Notes: generated by a model from the sequence alone, not told the origin. A DNA stretch of 64,000 bases from Streptomyces sp. NBC_01428 (GCF_036231965.1 NZ_CP109499.1:434001-498000), one strand, 5' to 3'; shown: positions 23,716-34,150, counted from the first letter of the stretch. Translations and numbers: made by a program.

Positions 23716-24684
23716 ATGACCATCGGTAGCCACCTCAAGGAGTTCCACGGCCTGCCGGCCTTCACCTTCCCCGACGCCGGCGACTCGTCGTCGGAGGCGG
23801 AGTCGCTTCCCGCTCCCGATTCGGTGGCCTGGCGCATCGCCGTGGACGCCTACGACAGTGAGGAGGAGTGGCAGGACGCGTTCGCGCGCTTCCTGGCGGC
23901 GGTGGACTCGCGGCAGGTGCGGGCGCTGATCGTCGGCGCGTGGAGCGAGGTGTACGACACGGCCCCGGACGCGGTGATCGGCGCCCTGGTGGCCGCACGT
24001 GACCAACTGCCCGCACTGCGCGGTCTGTTCCTCGGCGACATCGTCATGGAGGAGTGTGAGATCTCCTGGATCGTCCAGGGTGACGTGACCCCCCTCCTCC
24101 AGGCCTTCCCGGCCCTGGAGCAGTTCGGCGTCCGGGGTGGCAATCAGCTCGTCTTCCCCGCCGTCCGGCACGAGCGGCTGCGCAGTCTGACCGTCGAGAC
24201 CGGCGGCATGCCCGTCGAGGCGGTGCGCGGCATCGCCGGCAGCGACCTGCCCGCCCTGGTGGCGCTCGACCTGTGGCTGGGCACCTCGGAGTACGGAGGC
24301 GATGCCGATGTCTCCGACCTGGAGCCGTTCTTCGCGGGTGACCGGCTGCCCAGCCTGATCCGCCTCGGCCTGCGCAACAGCGAGATCCAGGACGACGTGT
24401 GCCGGGCACTGGCGTCGGCCCCCATCGTGGCGCGCCTGGAGGATCTCGACATCTCCATGGGCGTACTCACGGACGACGGCGCGACGGCACTGCTGTCGGG
24501 CCAGCCGCTGACGCACCTGAAGAAGCTCGATCTCCACCACAACTACCTCAGTTCGGCGATTCGTACCCGCCTCCTCGAGACGCTGGAGCCCGCCGGTGTG
24601 CAGGTCGACGCCGGTCAGGGTGACGCGGAGTCCGACGAGGAGGACGACGGGACCGTGTGGCGTTTCGTCGCGGTGGGTGAGTGA
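23716..24684 (+). CDS. STM4015 family protein (leucine-rich-repeat-like)
   Basis: A 322-residue protein, first gene of a five-gene cluster. The body shows degenerate leucine-rich repeats: LPALRGLFLGDI, FPALEQFGVRGG, HERLRSLTVETGG, LPALVALDLWLG, LPSLIRLGLRNSEI, ARLEDLDISMG and LTHLKKLDLHHNYLS, each about 25 residues, giving a probable solenoid for protein or peptide binding. The opening HLKEFHGLPAF is typical of the STM4015 family. It ends in an acidic tail. ATG 23716 has AAGGAGCGG eight bases upstream. By context it could present or recognise a substrate for the enzymes encoded downstream; this is inference. Confidence 0.83.
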   Translation: MTIGSHLKEFHGLPAFTFPDAGDSSSEAESLPAPDSVAWRIAVDAYDSEEEWQDAFARFLAAVDSRQVRALIVGAWSEVYDTAPDAVIGALVAARDQLPALRGLFLGDIVMEECEISWIVQGDVTPLLQAFPALEQFGVRGGNQLVFPAVRHERLRSLTVETGGMPVEAVRGIAGSDLPALVALDLWLGTSEYGGDADVSDLEPFFAGDRLPSLIRLGLRNSEIQDDVCRALASAPIVARLEDLDISMGVLTDDGATALLSGQPLTHLKKLDLHHNYLSSAIRTRLLETLEPAGVQVDAGQGDAESDEEDDGTVWRFVAVGE

Positions 24685-24718
24685 CACCGACCGCCGCGAC
24701 ACGCGACGAGGACGAGCG

Positions 24719-25863
24719 ATGAGTGACAAGCCGCGCGTGCCGCTGAAGTGGGCGGTCGTCGCCAACGGGGAGAACCGGCGGGTCGACCTGTTCGCGGCGG
24801 CGGCCGAGGACGCGGGCTGTGGCACGCCCCGCGTCGTCGAATGGCTCGACGTCCTGCGGGACGGCGGGCACGACTTCGCCGACGACGAATGGGTCCGGCT
24901 GGACTCCCCCGGCGAGAACGCGGAGGTGGACCGCCTGCTGCGCGGCACCCACGACCCGACCCGGGTCGAGGGTTCGGCGCGCTGGTACGCGGGCTTCCTG
25001 GACGGTGTGCGGTCGTTGCGCGGCGGCCGGCGCCTGGACGACCCCGCGGATCTGGCCGTGCTCTTCGACAAGCGGCTGTGTCACGCCCGTCTCGACGCGG
25101 CGGGTGTGCCGGTGCCCCCGTCGCCCACCTCCGGTGTCCGTCGGCCCGTCGAGAGCTGGAGCGATGTGCGGGTCCTCATGGCGGAGGCGGGACTGCGGCG
25201 GGCGTTCGTCAAGCTCGCTCACGGTTCGTCCGCCTCGGGCGTGCTGGCCGTCGAGACGAGCACCACCGGCCGCATCCGGGCGACCACTTCGGTGGAGCGC
25301 ACGGCTGACGGCGGTCTCCACAACTCCCTGCGGATCCGCCGTTACACGGACGAGGCGGAGATCGCCGCCATCGTGGACACGCTCGCACCGGACGGGCTGC
25401 ACATCGAGCGCTGGCTGCCGAAGGCCTCGCTCGGCGACCGGTCCGCCGACCTGCGGGTCGTGGTCGTGGCCGGCCGGGCCACCCACGCCGTGGTCAGGAC
25501 GAGTCGCTCCCCGCTCACCAACCTGCATCTGGGCGGGGCACGCGGTGATCTCGCGGCCGTACGCGCGCTGGCGGGTGACCGGTGGGCGCAGGCTCTCGAC
25601 ATCAGCGAGCGGGCCGCAGCCTGCTTCCCCGGCACCCTGTGTGTCGGCGTCGATCTGCTTCCCGCGATCGGCTGGCGCCGGTTCACCGTGGGAGAGGTGA
25701 ACGCCTTCGGTGACCTGCTCCCCCGCCTGACGGGTCTGCCCGGCAGCGGCGCCGAGGGCCTGGACACGTATGCGGCGCAGGTCGCGGCCGTCCAGTCCGT
25801 CCCACCCGACCGCTTCCCCGCACGCCCCGCTCCCTCCGCTCGACGCACCACCGAGGACAGCAC

Positions 25864-25867
<4 letters not shown>
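24719..25867 (+). CDS. STM4014 family protein (ATP-grasp-like)
   Basis: A 382-residue protein with an ATP-grasp-like layout. An N-terminal domain precedes FDKRLCHARLDAAGVPVPPSP (a typical preATP-grasp lead-in); RRAFVKLAHGSSASGVLAVE resembles the ATP-binding lysine loop; RTSRSPLTNLHLGG and VGEVNAFGDLLP match the late substrate-and-Mg segments with an E-x-N metal pair. ATP-grasp enzymes form amide or ester bonds by acyl phosphates, so a ligase role is plausible. It begins 34 bases after STM4015 and its TGA overlaps the STM4013 start (ATGA), indicating coupled translation. Confidence 0.82.
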
Positions 25868-26741
<874 letters not shown>

Positions 26742-26745
<4 letters not shown>

Positions 26746-28097
26746 CCCTCACTCCCGTGGCCGCCCCGGCCGGGACACCGCGCCCGTACCAGAGCTACAC
26801 CTACGCCTATCCGCACAAGACCGCCTATCGTCCCCTCACTCCGCGCCCCGCGCTGAAGGACCTGTGGGCGGGCGAGTCCCGGAGTTCGCTCTCGCTGTAC
26901 GTGCACATACCGTTCTGCGAGGTCCGCTGCGGGTTCTGCAACCTGTTCACCCGGATCGGTGCGCCCGACGATCTGAGCGGGCGCTACCTGGACGCGGTGC
27001 GACGCCAGGCCGTGGCGATGCGCGAGGCACTGGGCGACGACGAGCCCCCGCGATTCGCCAACGCCGCGTTCGGCGGTGGGACACCCACGTTCCTCGACGC
27101 CGGCGAGCTGGAGCGGCTGTGCGACATCGCCGAGCGGGAGATGGGTGCCGACCTCCGTTCGATCCCCCTGTCCGTCGAAGCCTCTCCCTCCACGGCCACC
27201 GCCGACCGGCTGGCCGTGCTGGTGGCGCGGGGCACCACGCGCCTCAGCCTGGGAGTGCAGAGCTTCGTCGAGGAGGAGTCACGCGCCGCAGTACGGCCGC
27301 AACGCCGCTCCGAGGTGGAAGCGGCACTCGCGCGGATCCGCGAGGCGGCGGTACCGGTCCTCAACATCGACCTGATCTACGGCATCGACGGCCAGACGGC
27401 GGCCAGTTGGCGTGTCTCCCTGGACGCGGCCCTGTCCTGGCGGCCGGAGGAGATCTACCTCTACCCGCTGTACATCCGTCCTCTCACCGGCCTCGGCCGG
27501 CACACCGATCCGCACCGTGCCGACCGCGAGTGGGACGAGCAGCGCCTGCGCCGGTACCGCGAGGGGCGCGACCATCTGCTGGCCCACGGCTACGAACAGG
27601 TGTCGATGCGCATGTTCCGCCGCGCGGACGCGCCACCTCAGGGACCGGACGACTACGCCTGCCAGACCGACGGCATGATCGGCCTGGGCTGCGGCGCCCG
27701 CTCGTACACCTCGACGCTGCACTACTCCTTCGACTACGCCGTGACGATGCGGGAGATCCGCGGCATCATCGACGACTACACCGCGACCGAGGACTTCTCC
27801 CGCGTCCTGCACGGCCGCCATGTGAACGAGGACGAGGCCCGGCGCAGGCACCTGCTGCAGTCTCTGCTCCAGGCCGAGGGCCTGCCCGTGACGGACTACC
27901 GTCACCGCTTCGGCTCCGATCCCCGGGACGACTTCCGTTCCGAACTGGACACCCTCGCCGCACGGGGATGGCTCATGCCGCCCGGCGACGGTCGGCTGTG
28001 TCTGTCCCCCGAAGGACTCGCCCACTCGGACGCGATCGGGCCCGAGTTCTTCTCCCCGGCCGTGCGGGACGCCATGGCCGCCTACGAACTGAAGTGA
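26742..28097 (+). CDS. STM4012 family radical SAM protein (HemN-like)
   Basis: A 451-residue radical SAM enzyme. Its 4Fe-4S motif CEVRCGFC gives Cys59-x3-Cys63-x2-Cys66, preceded by SLYVHIPF, and GGGTPTFL is the SAM-binding glycine motif; the order and the C-terminal HemN-like domain (GLGCGARSYTST, LLQSLLQAEGLPV) resemble coproporphyrinogen III dehydrogenase and its HemW relatives. It is a distinct family, so haem synthesis is not implied. Overlap of its ATG with the STM4013 stop (ATGA) shows tight coupling. It is followed after seven bases by the second radical SAM gene. Confidence 0.88.
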
Positions 28098-28104
28098 GAC
28101 CGCA

Positions 28105-28995
28105 GTGGACCTGACGATTCTGTACCGCGGGCCGCTCGCCTCCTGCGACTACGACTGCCCGTACTGCCCGTTCGCCAAGCGCCGGGACACCACGGACCAA
28201 CTGCGCTCCGACCGGGCGGCGTTGCAGCGGTTCACCACGTGGGCGGGCGAGCAGCGGGAGGACCGGCTGTCGGTGCTCTTCACCCCGTGGGGCGAGGGCC
28301 TGGTCCGTTCCTGGTACCGCCGTGCTCTCGTGGAGCTGTCCCACCAACCCCACATCCAGCGGGTCGCGATCCAGACGAACCTGAGCTGCCGCACCGACTG
28401 GCTCCAGGAGGCGGACCGGGACACGGTGGCGCTGTGGTGCACGTACCACCCCGGGCAGACGCCGCACGAACGCTTCCTCGCCAAGGCACGCCGGCTCACC
28501 GCCCTGGGCGTGCGCTTCAGCGTCGGCGTCGTCGGCCTGCCCGAGCATCTGGAACCGGCGCGACGGCTGCGCGAGCAGCTCCCGGAGCACGTGTACCTGT
28601 GGGTGAACGCCGCGGAAGGACACACCTACTCCGACGAGCGGGCCGCCGAGTGGACCGCGCTCGACCCGCTCTTCCCCTTCAGCCGCCATCCGCACCGCTC
28701 GGCCGGCCTGCCCTGCCGCACCGGAGAGTCCGTCATCTCGGTGGACGGCGACGGAACGGTCCGCCGCTGCCACTTCGTTCGCGGCGAACTGGGCAACCTG
28801 TACGACGGTTCCTACCGGACCGCACTCGCTCCGCGCCCCTGTCCCCTGACCTCGTGCGACTGCCACATCGGCTACGTGCATCTGGAAACGCTGCCGCTGT
28901 ACGACGTCTTCGCGGGCGGGGTACTGGAACGCGTCCCGCGGATGACGCCGGACCGGGACCTCCTGCCGGTGGTCCCGGCACGCCGGCCGGTCTGA
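28105..28995 (+). CDS. STM4011 family radical SAM protein with C-terminal cysteine cluster
   Basis: A 296-residue radical SAM enzyme with CDYDCPYC (Cys14-x3-Cys18-x2-Cys21) very close to the N-terminus. The C-terminal part contains Cys204, Cys222, Cys246, Cys251 and Cys253 around VDGDGTVRRCHF and SCDCHIG, resembling the SPASM/twitch auxiliary-cluster pattern found in peptide- and sugar-modifying enzymes. The GTG start at 28105 is seven bases after the STM4012 stop. As last gene of the cluster it probably works with STM4012 on the same unknown substrate. No terminator hairpin is evident before the convergent gene 34 bp away. Confidence 0.87.
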   Translation: MDLTILYRGPLASCDYDCPYCPFAKRRDTTDQLRSDRAALQRFTTWAGEQREDRLSVLFTPWGEGLVRSWYRRALVELSHQPHIQRVAIQTNLSCRTDWLQEADRDTVALWCTYHPGQTPHERFLAKARRLTALGVRFSVGVVGLPEHLEPARRLREQLPEHVYLWVNAAEGHTYSDERAAEWTALDPLFPFSRHPHRSAGLPCRTGESVISVDGDGTVRRCHFVRGELGNLYDGSYRTALAPRPCPLTSCDCHIGYVHLETLPLYDVFAGGVLERVPRMTPDRDLLPVVPARRPV

Positions 28996-29029
28996 CCGAC
29001 ACCACCACGTCCCTTCACCGGCCGCTCTA

Positions 29030-30211
29030 TCAGCGGGCGTTGACGTTCCCGGCGCACAGGGCGTGATCCACCAGGTCGCTGGCGGCCCGCTCCTGTTCCA
29101 GGATGTGGTCCGGGCTGTCGCCGCGCGCCTCGGACATGGAGACCACGACACTTCGAGTTCCGCTCGGGGTGACGCCGTTGAGCGTGATGTAGCCGCCGTC
29201 CCCGCCCTCATGACTCCAGTAGGTCCCGCCACAGCTCAGCGGGCGTTCGACCAGCCCGAGTCCGTATCGGCCGCCGGGCCACAGCTGTTGGACCTCCGCG
29301 TTCACCGGCACGGTGCGCTTCATCTCGGCCAGCTGTCGACGCGGCAGGAGACGGCCTCCCAGCAACGCACGGAGGAAGCGGTTCTCGTCCCCCGTGGTCG
29401 TGACGAACGAGAGGTTCTCGTGGTCCACGGGGATCTGGTCCGTGACGTCCGCGCGTGCTCCGGGGCCGAACAACTGGTAGGCGTTCGCGTGCGGTCGAGG
29501 GAGGGTGGACGCGGTGCCGCCCCATCGGGTCCGGCCGAGGGCGAGCGGGCGCAGGATGCGGTGTTCGATCTCCTGGTGGGCGGGGTGGCCCGTGGCTCGG
29601 TGGATGATCGCGGCGAGCAGGATGTACCCCGTGTTGGAGTACTGCCAGCCCTCGCCCGGCGGGAAGTCCGGGGCGTGATCCATGGCGCGGGCGATCAACT
29701 GCTCCGAGCTGTAGACGTAGTGGCGCTGCTCGTAGTACTCCTGCGGCGTGGTGTAGCCGGGCACGTCGTCGTGCAGGCCGCTCGTGTGCTGGAGGAGCTG
29801 TCGGACGGTGATCCGGCGGCCGTCGTTGCCGTTGCCGTCGACCACTCCCGGGAGCCAGTGGTCCACGGTGTCGTCCAGGGACAGCCTGCCCTCGGCCTCC
29901 AGTTGGAGGACGACGGTGGCGATCAGTGTCTTGGACGTGCTGGCCATACGGAAGTAGCCATCCGGAGGGACCGGACGACCGGTGTCCAGGTCGGCGGTTC
30001 CGCTGGTCGCGACCGTCTGCCGGCCGTCGGGGTCGATCGTTCGGGCCTGGACACCGCTGACGCCGAGCGCATGGATCGCCCGAGTGTCCTCGCGCAACTG
30101 CCGTTCGAGGGTGGGTCTTTGAGGCTGCGCGGCGGCGGTGCCCGCCTCGGCGGTGAGCAACGCCGCGATGCCGAGCGCCAGGGCCAGGCGTTTACGCCGA
30201 GTCGAGGTCAT
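29030..30211 (-). CDS. Secreted serine hydrolase (beta-lactamase/D-Ala-D-Ala carboxypeptidase family)
   Basis: A 393-residue class C beta-lactamase-related protein. A Sec signal (MTSTRRKR, LALALGIAALL, cleavage near AAAQ around residue 29) precedes the catalytic domain. S91-T-S-K94 is the SxxK motif, YSNTGY the YxN motif and HEGGDGG replaces KTG at the third site, typical of DD-peptidase/esterase-like members. It probably acts on cell-wall peptides or esters outside the cell. ATG at 30211. Lies downstream of, and on the same strand as, the arabinofuranosidase gene but separated from it by a terminator. Confidence 0.87.
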   Translation of the reverse strand: MTSTRRKRLALALGIAALLTAEAGTAAAQPQRPTLERQLREDTRAIHALGVSGVQARTIDPDGRQTVATSGTADLDTGRPVPPDGYFRMASTSKTLIATVVLQLEAEGRLSLDDTVDHWLPGVVDGNGNDGRRITVRQLLQHTSGLHDDVPGYTTPQEYYEQRHYVYSSEQLIARAMDHAPDFPPGEGWQYSNTGYILLAAIIHRATGHPAHQEIEHRILRPLALGRTRWGGTASTLPRPHANAYQLFGPGARADVTDQIPVDHENLSFVTTTGDENRFLRALLGGRLLPRRQLAEMKRTVPVNAEVQQLWPGGRYGLGLVERPLSCGGTYWSHEGGDGGYITLNGVTPSGTRSVVVSMSEARGDSPDHILEQERAASDLVDHALCAGNVNAR

Positions 30212-30299
30212 GGTCGAACGCTAGGTTCCCGCGAGAGGGCGGGGTATCCGGCGGACCCCCGGCTCCGGTTGGGGATATCCCCCCGCGCGATGCGTCATG

Positions 30300-30331
30300 G
30301 GGTGGCCGCCCCGCCGGGAGGGCGGCCACCC
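30300..30331 (-). terminator. Hairpin terminator after the arabinofuranosidase gene
   Basis: A perfect 12-bp stem, GGGTGGCCGCCC (30300-30311) with GGGCGGCCACCC (30320-30331) and an 8-base loop, begins 11 bases beyond the stop of the GH54 gene. Confidence 0.7.
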
Positions 30332-30341
30332 GTGCTCGGCG

Positions 30342-31901
30342 TCAGGGGGTCCAGGGAGCGGCGACCGCCCAGCTGACGTCGTCGGGCCAGAGGGCCGTGG
30401 CGTCGAAGGTGTTGGAGCCGCCGTTCGAGGCGACGTATCCGGTGTTGGCGTAGTGGCGGATGTAGCGGTCGGCGAAGTTGTAGGAGACGAGTGAATTGCC
30501 CTGACCGTTCACGCCGGCCTGCGAGCAGAAGGTGGCGTCGTTGGCGAACAGGACGCTGCCGTCGTTGGGGTGGAGGTAGAGCTGGAAGTTCTGGTGCCGC
30601 AGGTAGCTGCCCGGCGTGTTCTTCGACTCGAAGGAGCGGCAGGCGCTGTTGGCCAGGCCGGGGCGGACGATCCAGGAGGCGTTCGCCTTGTCGGTCGCCG
30701 CGCTCGTGGAGGTGACGACCGCGGTGGCGACACTGGTGCCGGAGTGACTGAGGAAGCTGGTGGTGCAGCAGGCGGTGGTCGCGCGGAGCGAGATCGTCGA
30801 CCCGGTGTTGAGGGCGGTCCCGCCGCCCGAGCCCGGTGTGTATCCGGCTGCGACGATGTTGGCCTGGACGGCGTTCTCGGTGGCGTCGGAGGGATAGCCG
30901 GAGGTCATGACGCCCTCGTAGAAGGTGCCGGCGGAGCTGTTGCTGTTGTCGCCGCCGATGCCGAGGATGATCGCGCCCTCCTTCTTCATCGGGTTGTAGC
31001 CGGAGGCGTTCGGCCGGACTCCGTTGTAGTAGGTGGACAGGCCGCCCGACTGGGCGTTTCCGCCGCGGATGGCCCAGTGGTTCGACTCGCCCTTGACGAT
31101 CGCGGTGAGGAAGCGGTGGTTCACGGTCGGGTCGTTCGCGTTGTTGCCCGGATTGATCCCGGAGAACAGGCCGTTCTCCAGGTCGGCCATGACCCAGGGG
31201 CCGTTGCCCGCGCCGGAGCCCCACCCTCGGCTGTTGCCGAAGTAGACGGCCTCCATGGTGCCGTTGCCGTTGTCGCGGCTGTTGGTCTCGGCGTTGCCGT
31301 AGTCGAAGCAGCAGCCGTCGTTGTAGTGCGTGCCGTCGAAGAGCGCGTACATGCCCTCGGGCCGGTCGCCTGTGGCGATCCCGTTCGTCGCGTTGTTGCG
31401 GTAGCCGGTTCCGGGCGAGACGAAGACACCATAGGCGCGGTTGCCGTTGAGGGAGACCGGCGCCATCGTGGCGTTGGCGAGCTTGTCGTAACCGCCGGCC
31501 TCCGGTCCGTTGAACCCGCCCGGGGGTGCCTGGGTGAGGCGGTTGTTCCGGCCGGTCTGGTCGTAGACGACGGTGATGACGCAGCTCGTTCCGGCGCAGA
31601 ACGAGTCCTGTGCGGCGGCGTTGGCGTAGCCGCCCGCGCCGAGAACCCCGATGTCACGCGTGGCGTTGTCCGAAGCACGGCGCACCTGGTAGAGCGCCCC
31701 GTTGTAGGCGCCGTACAGGGCGCGGGTGGTGCTGTGTGCCGCCACGCACGGGGTGCCCCCTGCGGCGTAGAGGTCGCAGGGCTGGGATGTCGCGGCCTGG
31801 GAGACCGACGTTCCCGAGAGGGCCCCTGCGACGAGTACGGCGGCGAGGGTCGCCGTCAGGGTGGCGGCGCGACGTCGGAGAACGGACCGAAGTCCTCTCA
31901 T
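30342..31901 (-). CDS. abfB: Secreted alpha-L-arabinofuranosidase, GH54 with CBM42
   Basis: A 519-residue exported glycosidase that releases arabinose from arabinoxylan and arabinan. After a signal peptide (RRRAATLTATLAAVLVAGAL, cleavage near SQA) comes the GH54 domain, very similar to fungal AbfB: PCDLYAAGGTPCVAAHSTTRA, LNGNRAYGVFVSPGTGYRN, GTHYNDGCCFDYGNAET. The nucleophile Glu lies in WVMADLENGLFSG and the acid/base Asp in ILGIGGDNSN. Residues from about 370 form a beta-trefoil CBM42 (SFESKNTPGSYLRHQNFQLYL, NFADRYIRHYANTGYV) that binds arabinose side chains. ATG 31901 follows GAGGAC; ATG 31919 is six codons upstream. Confidence 0.88.
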   Translation of the reverse strand: MRGLRSVLRRRAATLTATLAAVLVAGALSGTSVSQAATSQPCDLYAAGGTPCVAAHSTTRALYGAYNGALYQVRRASDNATRDIGVLGAGGYANAAAQDSFCAGTSCVITVVYDQTGRNNRLTQAPPGGFNGPEAGGYDKLANATMAPVSLNGNRAYGVFVSPGTGYRNNATNGIATGDRPEGMYALFDGTHYNDGCCFDYGNAETNSRDNGNGTMEAVYFGNSRGWGSGAGNGPWVMADLENGLFSGINPGNNANDPTVNHRFLTAIVKGESNHWAIRGGNAQSGGLSTYYNGVRPNASGYNPMKKEGAIILGIGGDNSNSSAGTFYEGVMTSGYPSDATENAVQANIVAAGYTPGSGGGTALNTGSTISLRATTACCTTSFLSHSGTSVATAVVTSTSAATDKANASWIVRPGLANSACRSFESKNTPGSYLRHQNFQLYLHPNDGSVLFANDATFCSQAGVNGQGNSLVSYNFADRYIRHYANTGYVASNGGSNTFDATALWPDDVSWAVAAPWTP

Positions 31902-32438
31902 CTGTGTCCTCGATTCCATGGTGGGTTTCCGGGAATCCCCGTGCCGGACGGCCCGCGGCGGACCAACGTCCGTGCGGGCAGAGGGCCGTGACCACGCAGC
32001 TCGGGGCAGGGCCTGCCGCCCGCGGACAACGGTTGCCGGCAGGGGCCTGCCCCGCACGGGCAACGCTTGACGGTCGTGGTCGACCGCGGAGTGAGGTGCG
32101 CCGACCCTTCCGGCTTCGGGGGCTGTTCCGCGCTCGTGCCTACGGCGCGCCCCGGAGGGCGCGCGTGATGTCCGGCCGTGGAGACGGTCCGGCAGCAAGG
32201 TGGTACGCCGTCAGGTGGGTGGGGCCCATCCGGCGTCTGGGGGCAGCCGTGCTGGTGATGCCACTACGGCGACAGGGTCGTGCCGCACGGGTTCATGGGT
32301 CGCCCCGGGCACGGCGGATCCTGCCGAGAACGGGAGTGCGCATCCGGGCGGAGCCCCTGGTGGGGCAGGGAGCGGTCGTCGGGCTCCGCAAGGCGGCGCT
32401 GCACCTCACGTCGTCCCACGCGAGGCGCCCGAGCCATT

Positions 32439-32454
32439 TTGTTAGCGCTAACAA
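32439..32454. promoter_or_regulatory. LacI-family operator palindrome
   Basis: TTGTTAGCGCTAACAA is a perfect 16-bp palindrome with the central CG step typical of LacI/GalR-family operators, and matches sites known upstream of actinobacterial sugar operons. It lies 538 bp upstream of the arabinofuranosidase start on that gene's strand. No LacI-family regulator gene is in the window. Confidence 0.75.
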
Positions 32455-32483
32455 TTTGGTGCGTTGTCGAGCAGGAGGGGTGG

Positions 32484-32507
32484 ATGCTCGAGTGGCACAG
32501 ACGCTAA
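32484..32507 (+). CDS. Seven-codon mini-ORF (possible leader peptide)
   Basis: ATG at 32484 follows GGAGGGG at ideal spacing and encodes MLEWHRR before TAA. It begins 30 bp after the LacI-type operator and ends three bases before a GC hairpin (32510-32526). It could be a leader peptide or simply the start of a deleted gene. Confidence 0.3.
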   Translation: MLEWHRR

Positions 32508-32509
32508 GC

Positions 32510-32526
32510 CGCGCCCGTCGGGCGCG
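32510..32526 (+). terminator. Short GC hairpin after mini-ORF
   Basis: CGCGCCC (32510-32516), loop GTC, GGGCGCG (32520-32526): a 7-bp perfect stem directly after the mini-ORF stop, without a T-tract. Possible terminator or attenuator. Confidence 0.35.
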
Positions 32527-32577
32527 CAAGAGCTTCTTCCGACTCCCCCGAAACACGCCTGAAATCAACGCTGTTCG

Positions 32578-32619
32578 GCGTCCGACGCAGGGCCGGAGGC
32601 GTCCGTCGCAGGGCCGGGG
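32578..32619. repeat. 21-bp direct repeat, two copies
   Basis: Copies at 32578-32598 and 32599-32619 of a unit beginning GCGTCCG and containing CGCAGGGCCGG differ at only two positions. They lie in non-coding DNA. Confidence 0.7.
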
Positions 32620-32881
32620 GCACCGGGCCCCGGGCCTCCGGGATCCAGGCTCTCCCGGGCGCGGAACGGCGTCGCAGTAGGACGCGGGAGCTGCGCCGGG
32701 ACGGTACAGGGAGAGCCCCAGCCCCGCGACATCGGCCGGACTGGCGAACCGGCGCCCCGATCGGCCGACGATGCGCTCGGGCGCGGACGAGATCGACGTC
32801 GGCCCTCAGTGTGAGCCGTACAGCGCTCAGATCAGGACATGCGCGACGGTACGGCCCCAACCCGACCATAGGGTTCGAGGA

Positions 32882-34132
32882 ATGAATTCCTCCCCGTCCG
32901 CCCCTCCGACGGCGCTTACGGCACACAGGACGACGCGTCCGCCTCTCGGTCCCAGCTGGTTCGCCGCCGTCATGGGCACCGGCATCGTCGCCAACGCCGC
33001 GGTCACGCTGCCGTGGACCTTCCCCGGTCTGCGAACCGGCGCCATGGTCGTCTGGCTGGGCGCCGCGCTCCTCCTGGTCCTCCTGGCCGCCGGATACCTG
33101 CGGCAGCGAGCCCTGCGGCTTCACGCCGGTGATCCGGTGATGGCGCAGTTCCTGGGGGCGCCCCCGGTGGCGCTGCTCACGGTGGGCGCCGGGGCGCTGC
33201 TGCTCGGCCGCCCGCTGATCGGAAGCGAGGCGGCGCTGGGCGTGGACTGGGTGCTGTGGTCACTCGGTACGGTGCTCGGCCTGGTCACCGCCTGCACGGT
33301 CCCGTATCTGATGGTCACCCGGCATCGCTTCGCACCGGACGCCGCGTTCGGGGGCTGGCTGATGCCTGTAGTGCCGCCGATGGTCTCGGCCGCGACGGGC
33401 GCCCTGCTCATCCCCCACGCACCGGCGGGTCAGCTCCGCCTCGCCCTGCTGCTGGCCTGCTACGCGATGCTCGGACTCGGCCTCATCGCGGCGCTGCTGG
33501 TGATAGCGCTGATCTACGGCCGCCTGATCCATCACGAGGCACCCTCCGGAGCGGTGGTGCCCACGGTGTGGATCGGCGCCGGTGCCCTGGGGCAGGCCGT
33601 GGCGGCCCTCGGCGCACTCGCCGCGGCGGCGCCGAGCGTGCTCCCCGCGCCCTACGCGCAGGGGACCGTGGTGTTCGCGCTGCTGGGCGGGCTCGGCGTG
33701 TGGGGCTTCGCCATGCTGTGGCTCACGCTCGCCGCGGGGCTGACGGTACGGACGATCCGGACCGGCCTGCCTTTCGCGGCCACCTGGTGGTCCTTCATCT
33801 TCCCGGTCGGCGCCTGCGTGACCGCCGGCAACTCCCTTGCCGCACAGACAGGTTCGGACGCGTTCAAGTGGATCGCCGTGGCGACCTACGGGCTGCTCGT
33901 CGTCGCCTGGATCGTCGTGGCCGGGCGGTCCGCCCTTCACGCCGCCGAGCACCTGTGCCACAGGGTGGTCGCCGGCCGTGTACGTCATCCCGCCGTCGGG
34001 ACGTCACCTCGCGGAGACGGGACCACGCCGGTCACGGAAGGCGTCGACGCCGGCGCGCGTCCGGCCACGGAGGCCCGGAGGCCCGGCCTCGACCCCACGG
34101 CCGAGATCGTCGTGGCCGCCGACGAGCGATGA
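32882..34132 (+). CDS. TDT family transporter (TehA/SLAC1-type)
   Basis: A 416-residue integral membrane protein with about ten hydrophobic segments between residues 22 and 375. GPSWFAAVMGTGIVANAA near the start is the hallmark of the tellurite-resistance/dicarboxylate transporter (TDT) family, which includes TehA, malate permease Mae1 and plant SLAC1 anion channels; GGWLMPVVPPMVSAATGAL and FATTWWSF-like AATWWSFIFPVGAC also fit. It likely moves small anions such as sulfite, dicarboxylates or tellurite-related species. A hydrophilic tail of about 40 residues follows. GAGGA abuts the ATG at 32882 too closely, so the exact start is uncertain. Confidence 0.82.
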   Translation: MNSSPSAPPTALTAHRTTRPPLGPSWFAAVMGTGIVANAAVTLPWTFPGLRTGAMVVWLGAALLLVLLAAGYLRQRALRLHAGDPVMAQFLGAPPVALLTVGAGALLLGRPLIGSEAALGVDWVLWSLGTVLGLVTACTVPYLMVTRHRFAPDAAFGGWLMPVVPPMVSAATGALLIPHAPAGQLRLALLLACYAMLGLGLIAALLVIALIYGRLIHHEAPSGAVVPTVWIGAGALGQAVAALGALAAAAPSVLPAPYAQGTVVFALLGGLGVWGFAMLWLTLAAGLTVRTIRTGLPFAATWWSFIFPVGACVTAGNSLAAQTGSDAFKWIAVATYGLLVVAWIVVAGRSALHAAEHLCHRVVAGRVRHPAVGTSPRGDGTTPVTEGVDAGARPATEARRPGLDPTAEIVVAADER

Positions 34133-34150
34133 CCGCCCCGGACCGTTGAC

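Larger units (their letters stand above)
31902..32881. other. 980-bp gene-free region
   Basis: No frame here has believable coding character; the open frames on both strands are Arg/Gly/Pro-rich by-products of high GC. The region holds a LacI-type operator, a seven-codon mini-ORF, a short hairpin and a two-copy 21-bp repeat, all between 32439 and 32619. It is unusually long for this compact stretch and may be a remnant of a lost sugar-utilisation operon. Confidence 0.6.

Noticed and set aside
31610..32680. Open frame extending from the arabinofuranosidase gene into the gene-free region
   Set aside because: It is antisense to the signal-peptide end of abfB, is Arg-rich and has no homology I can recognise.
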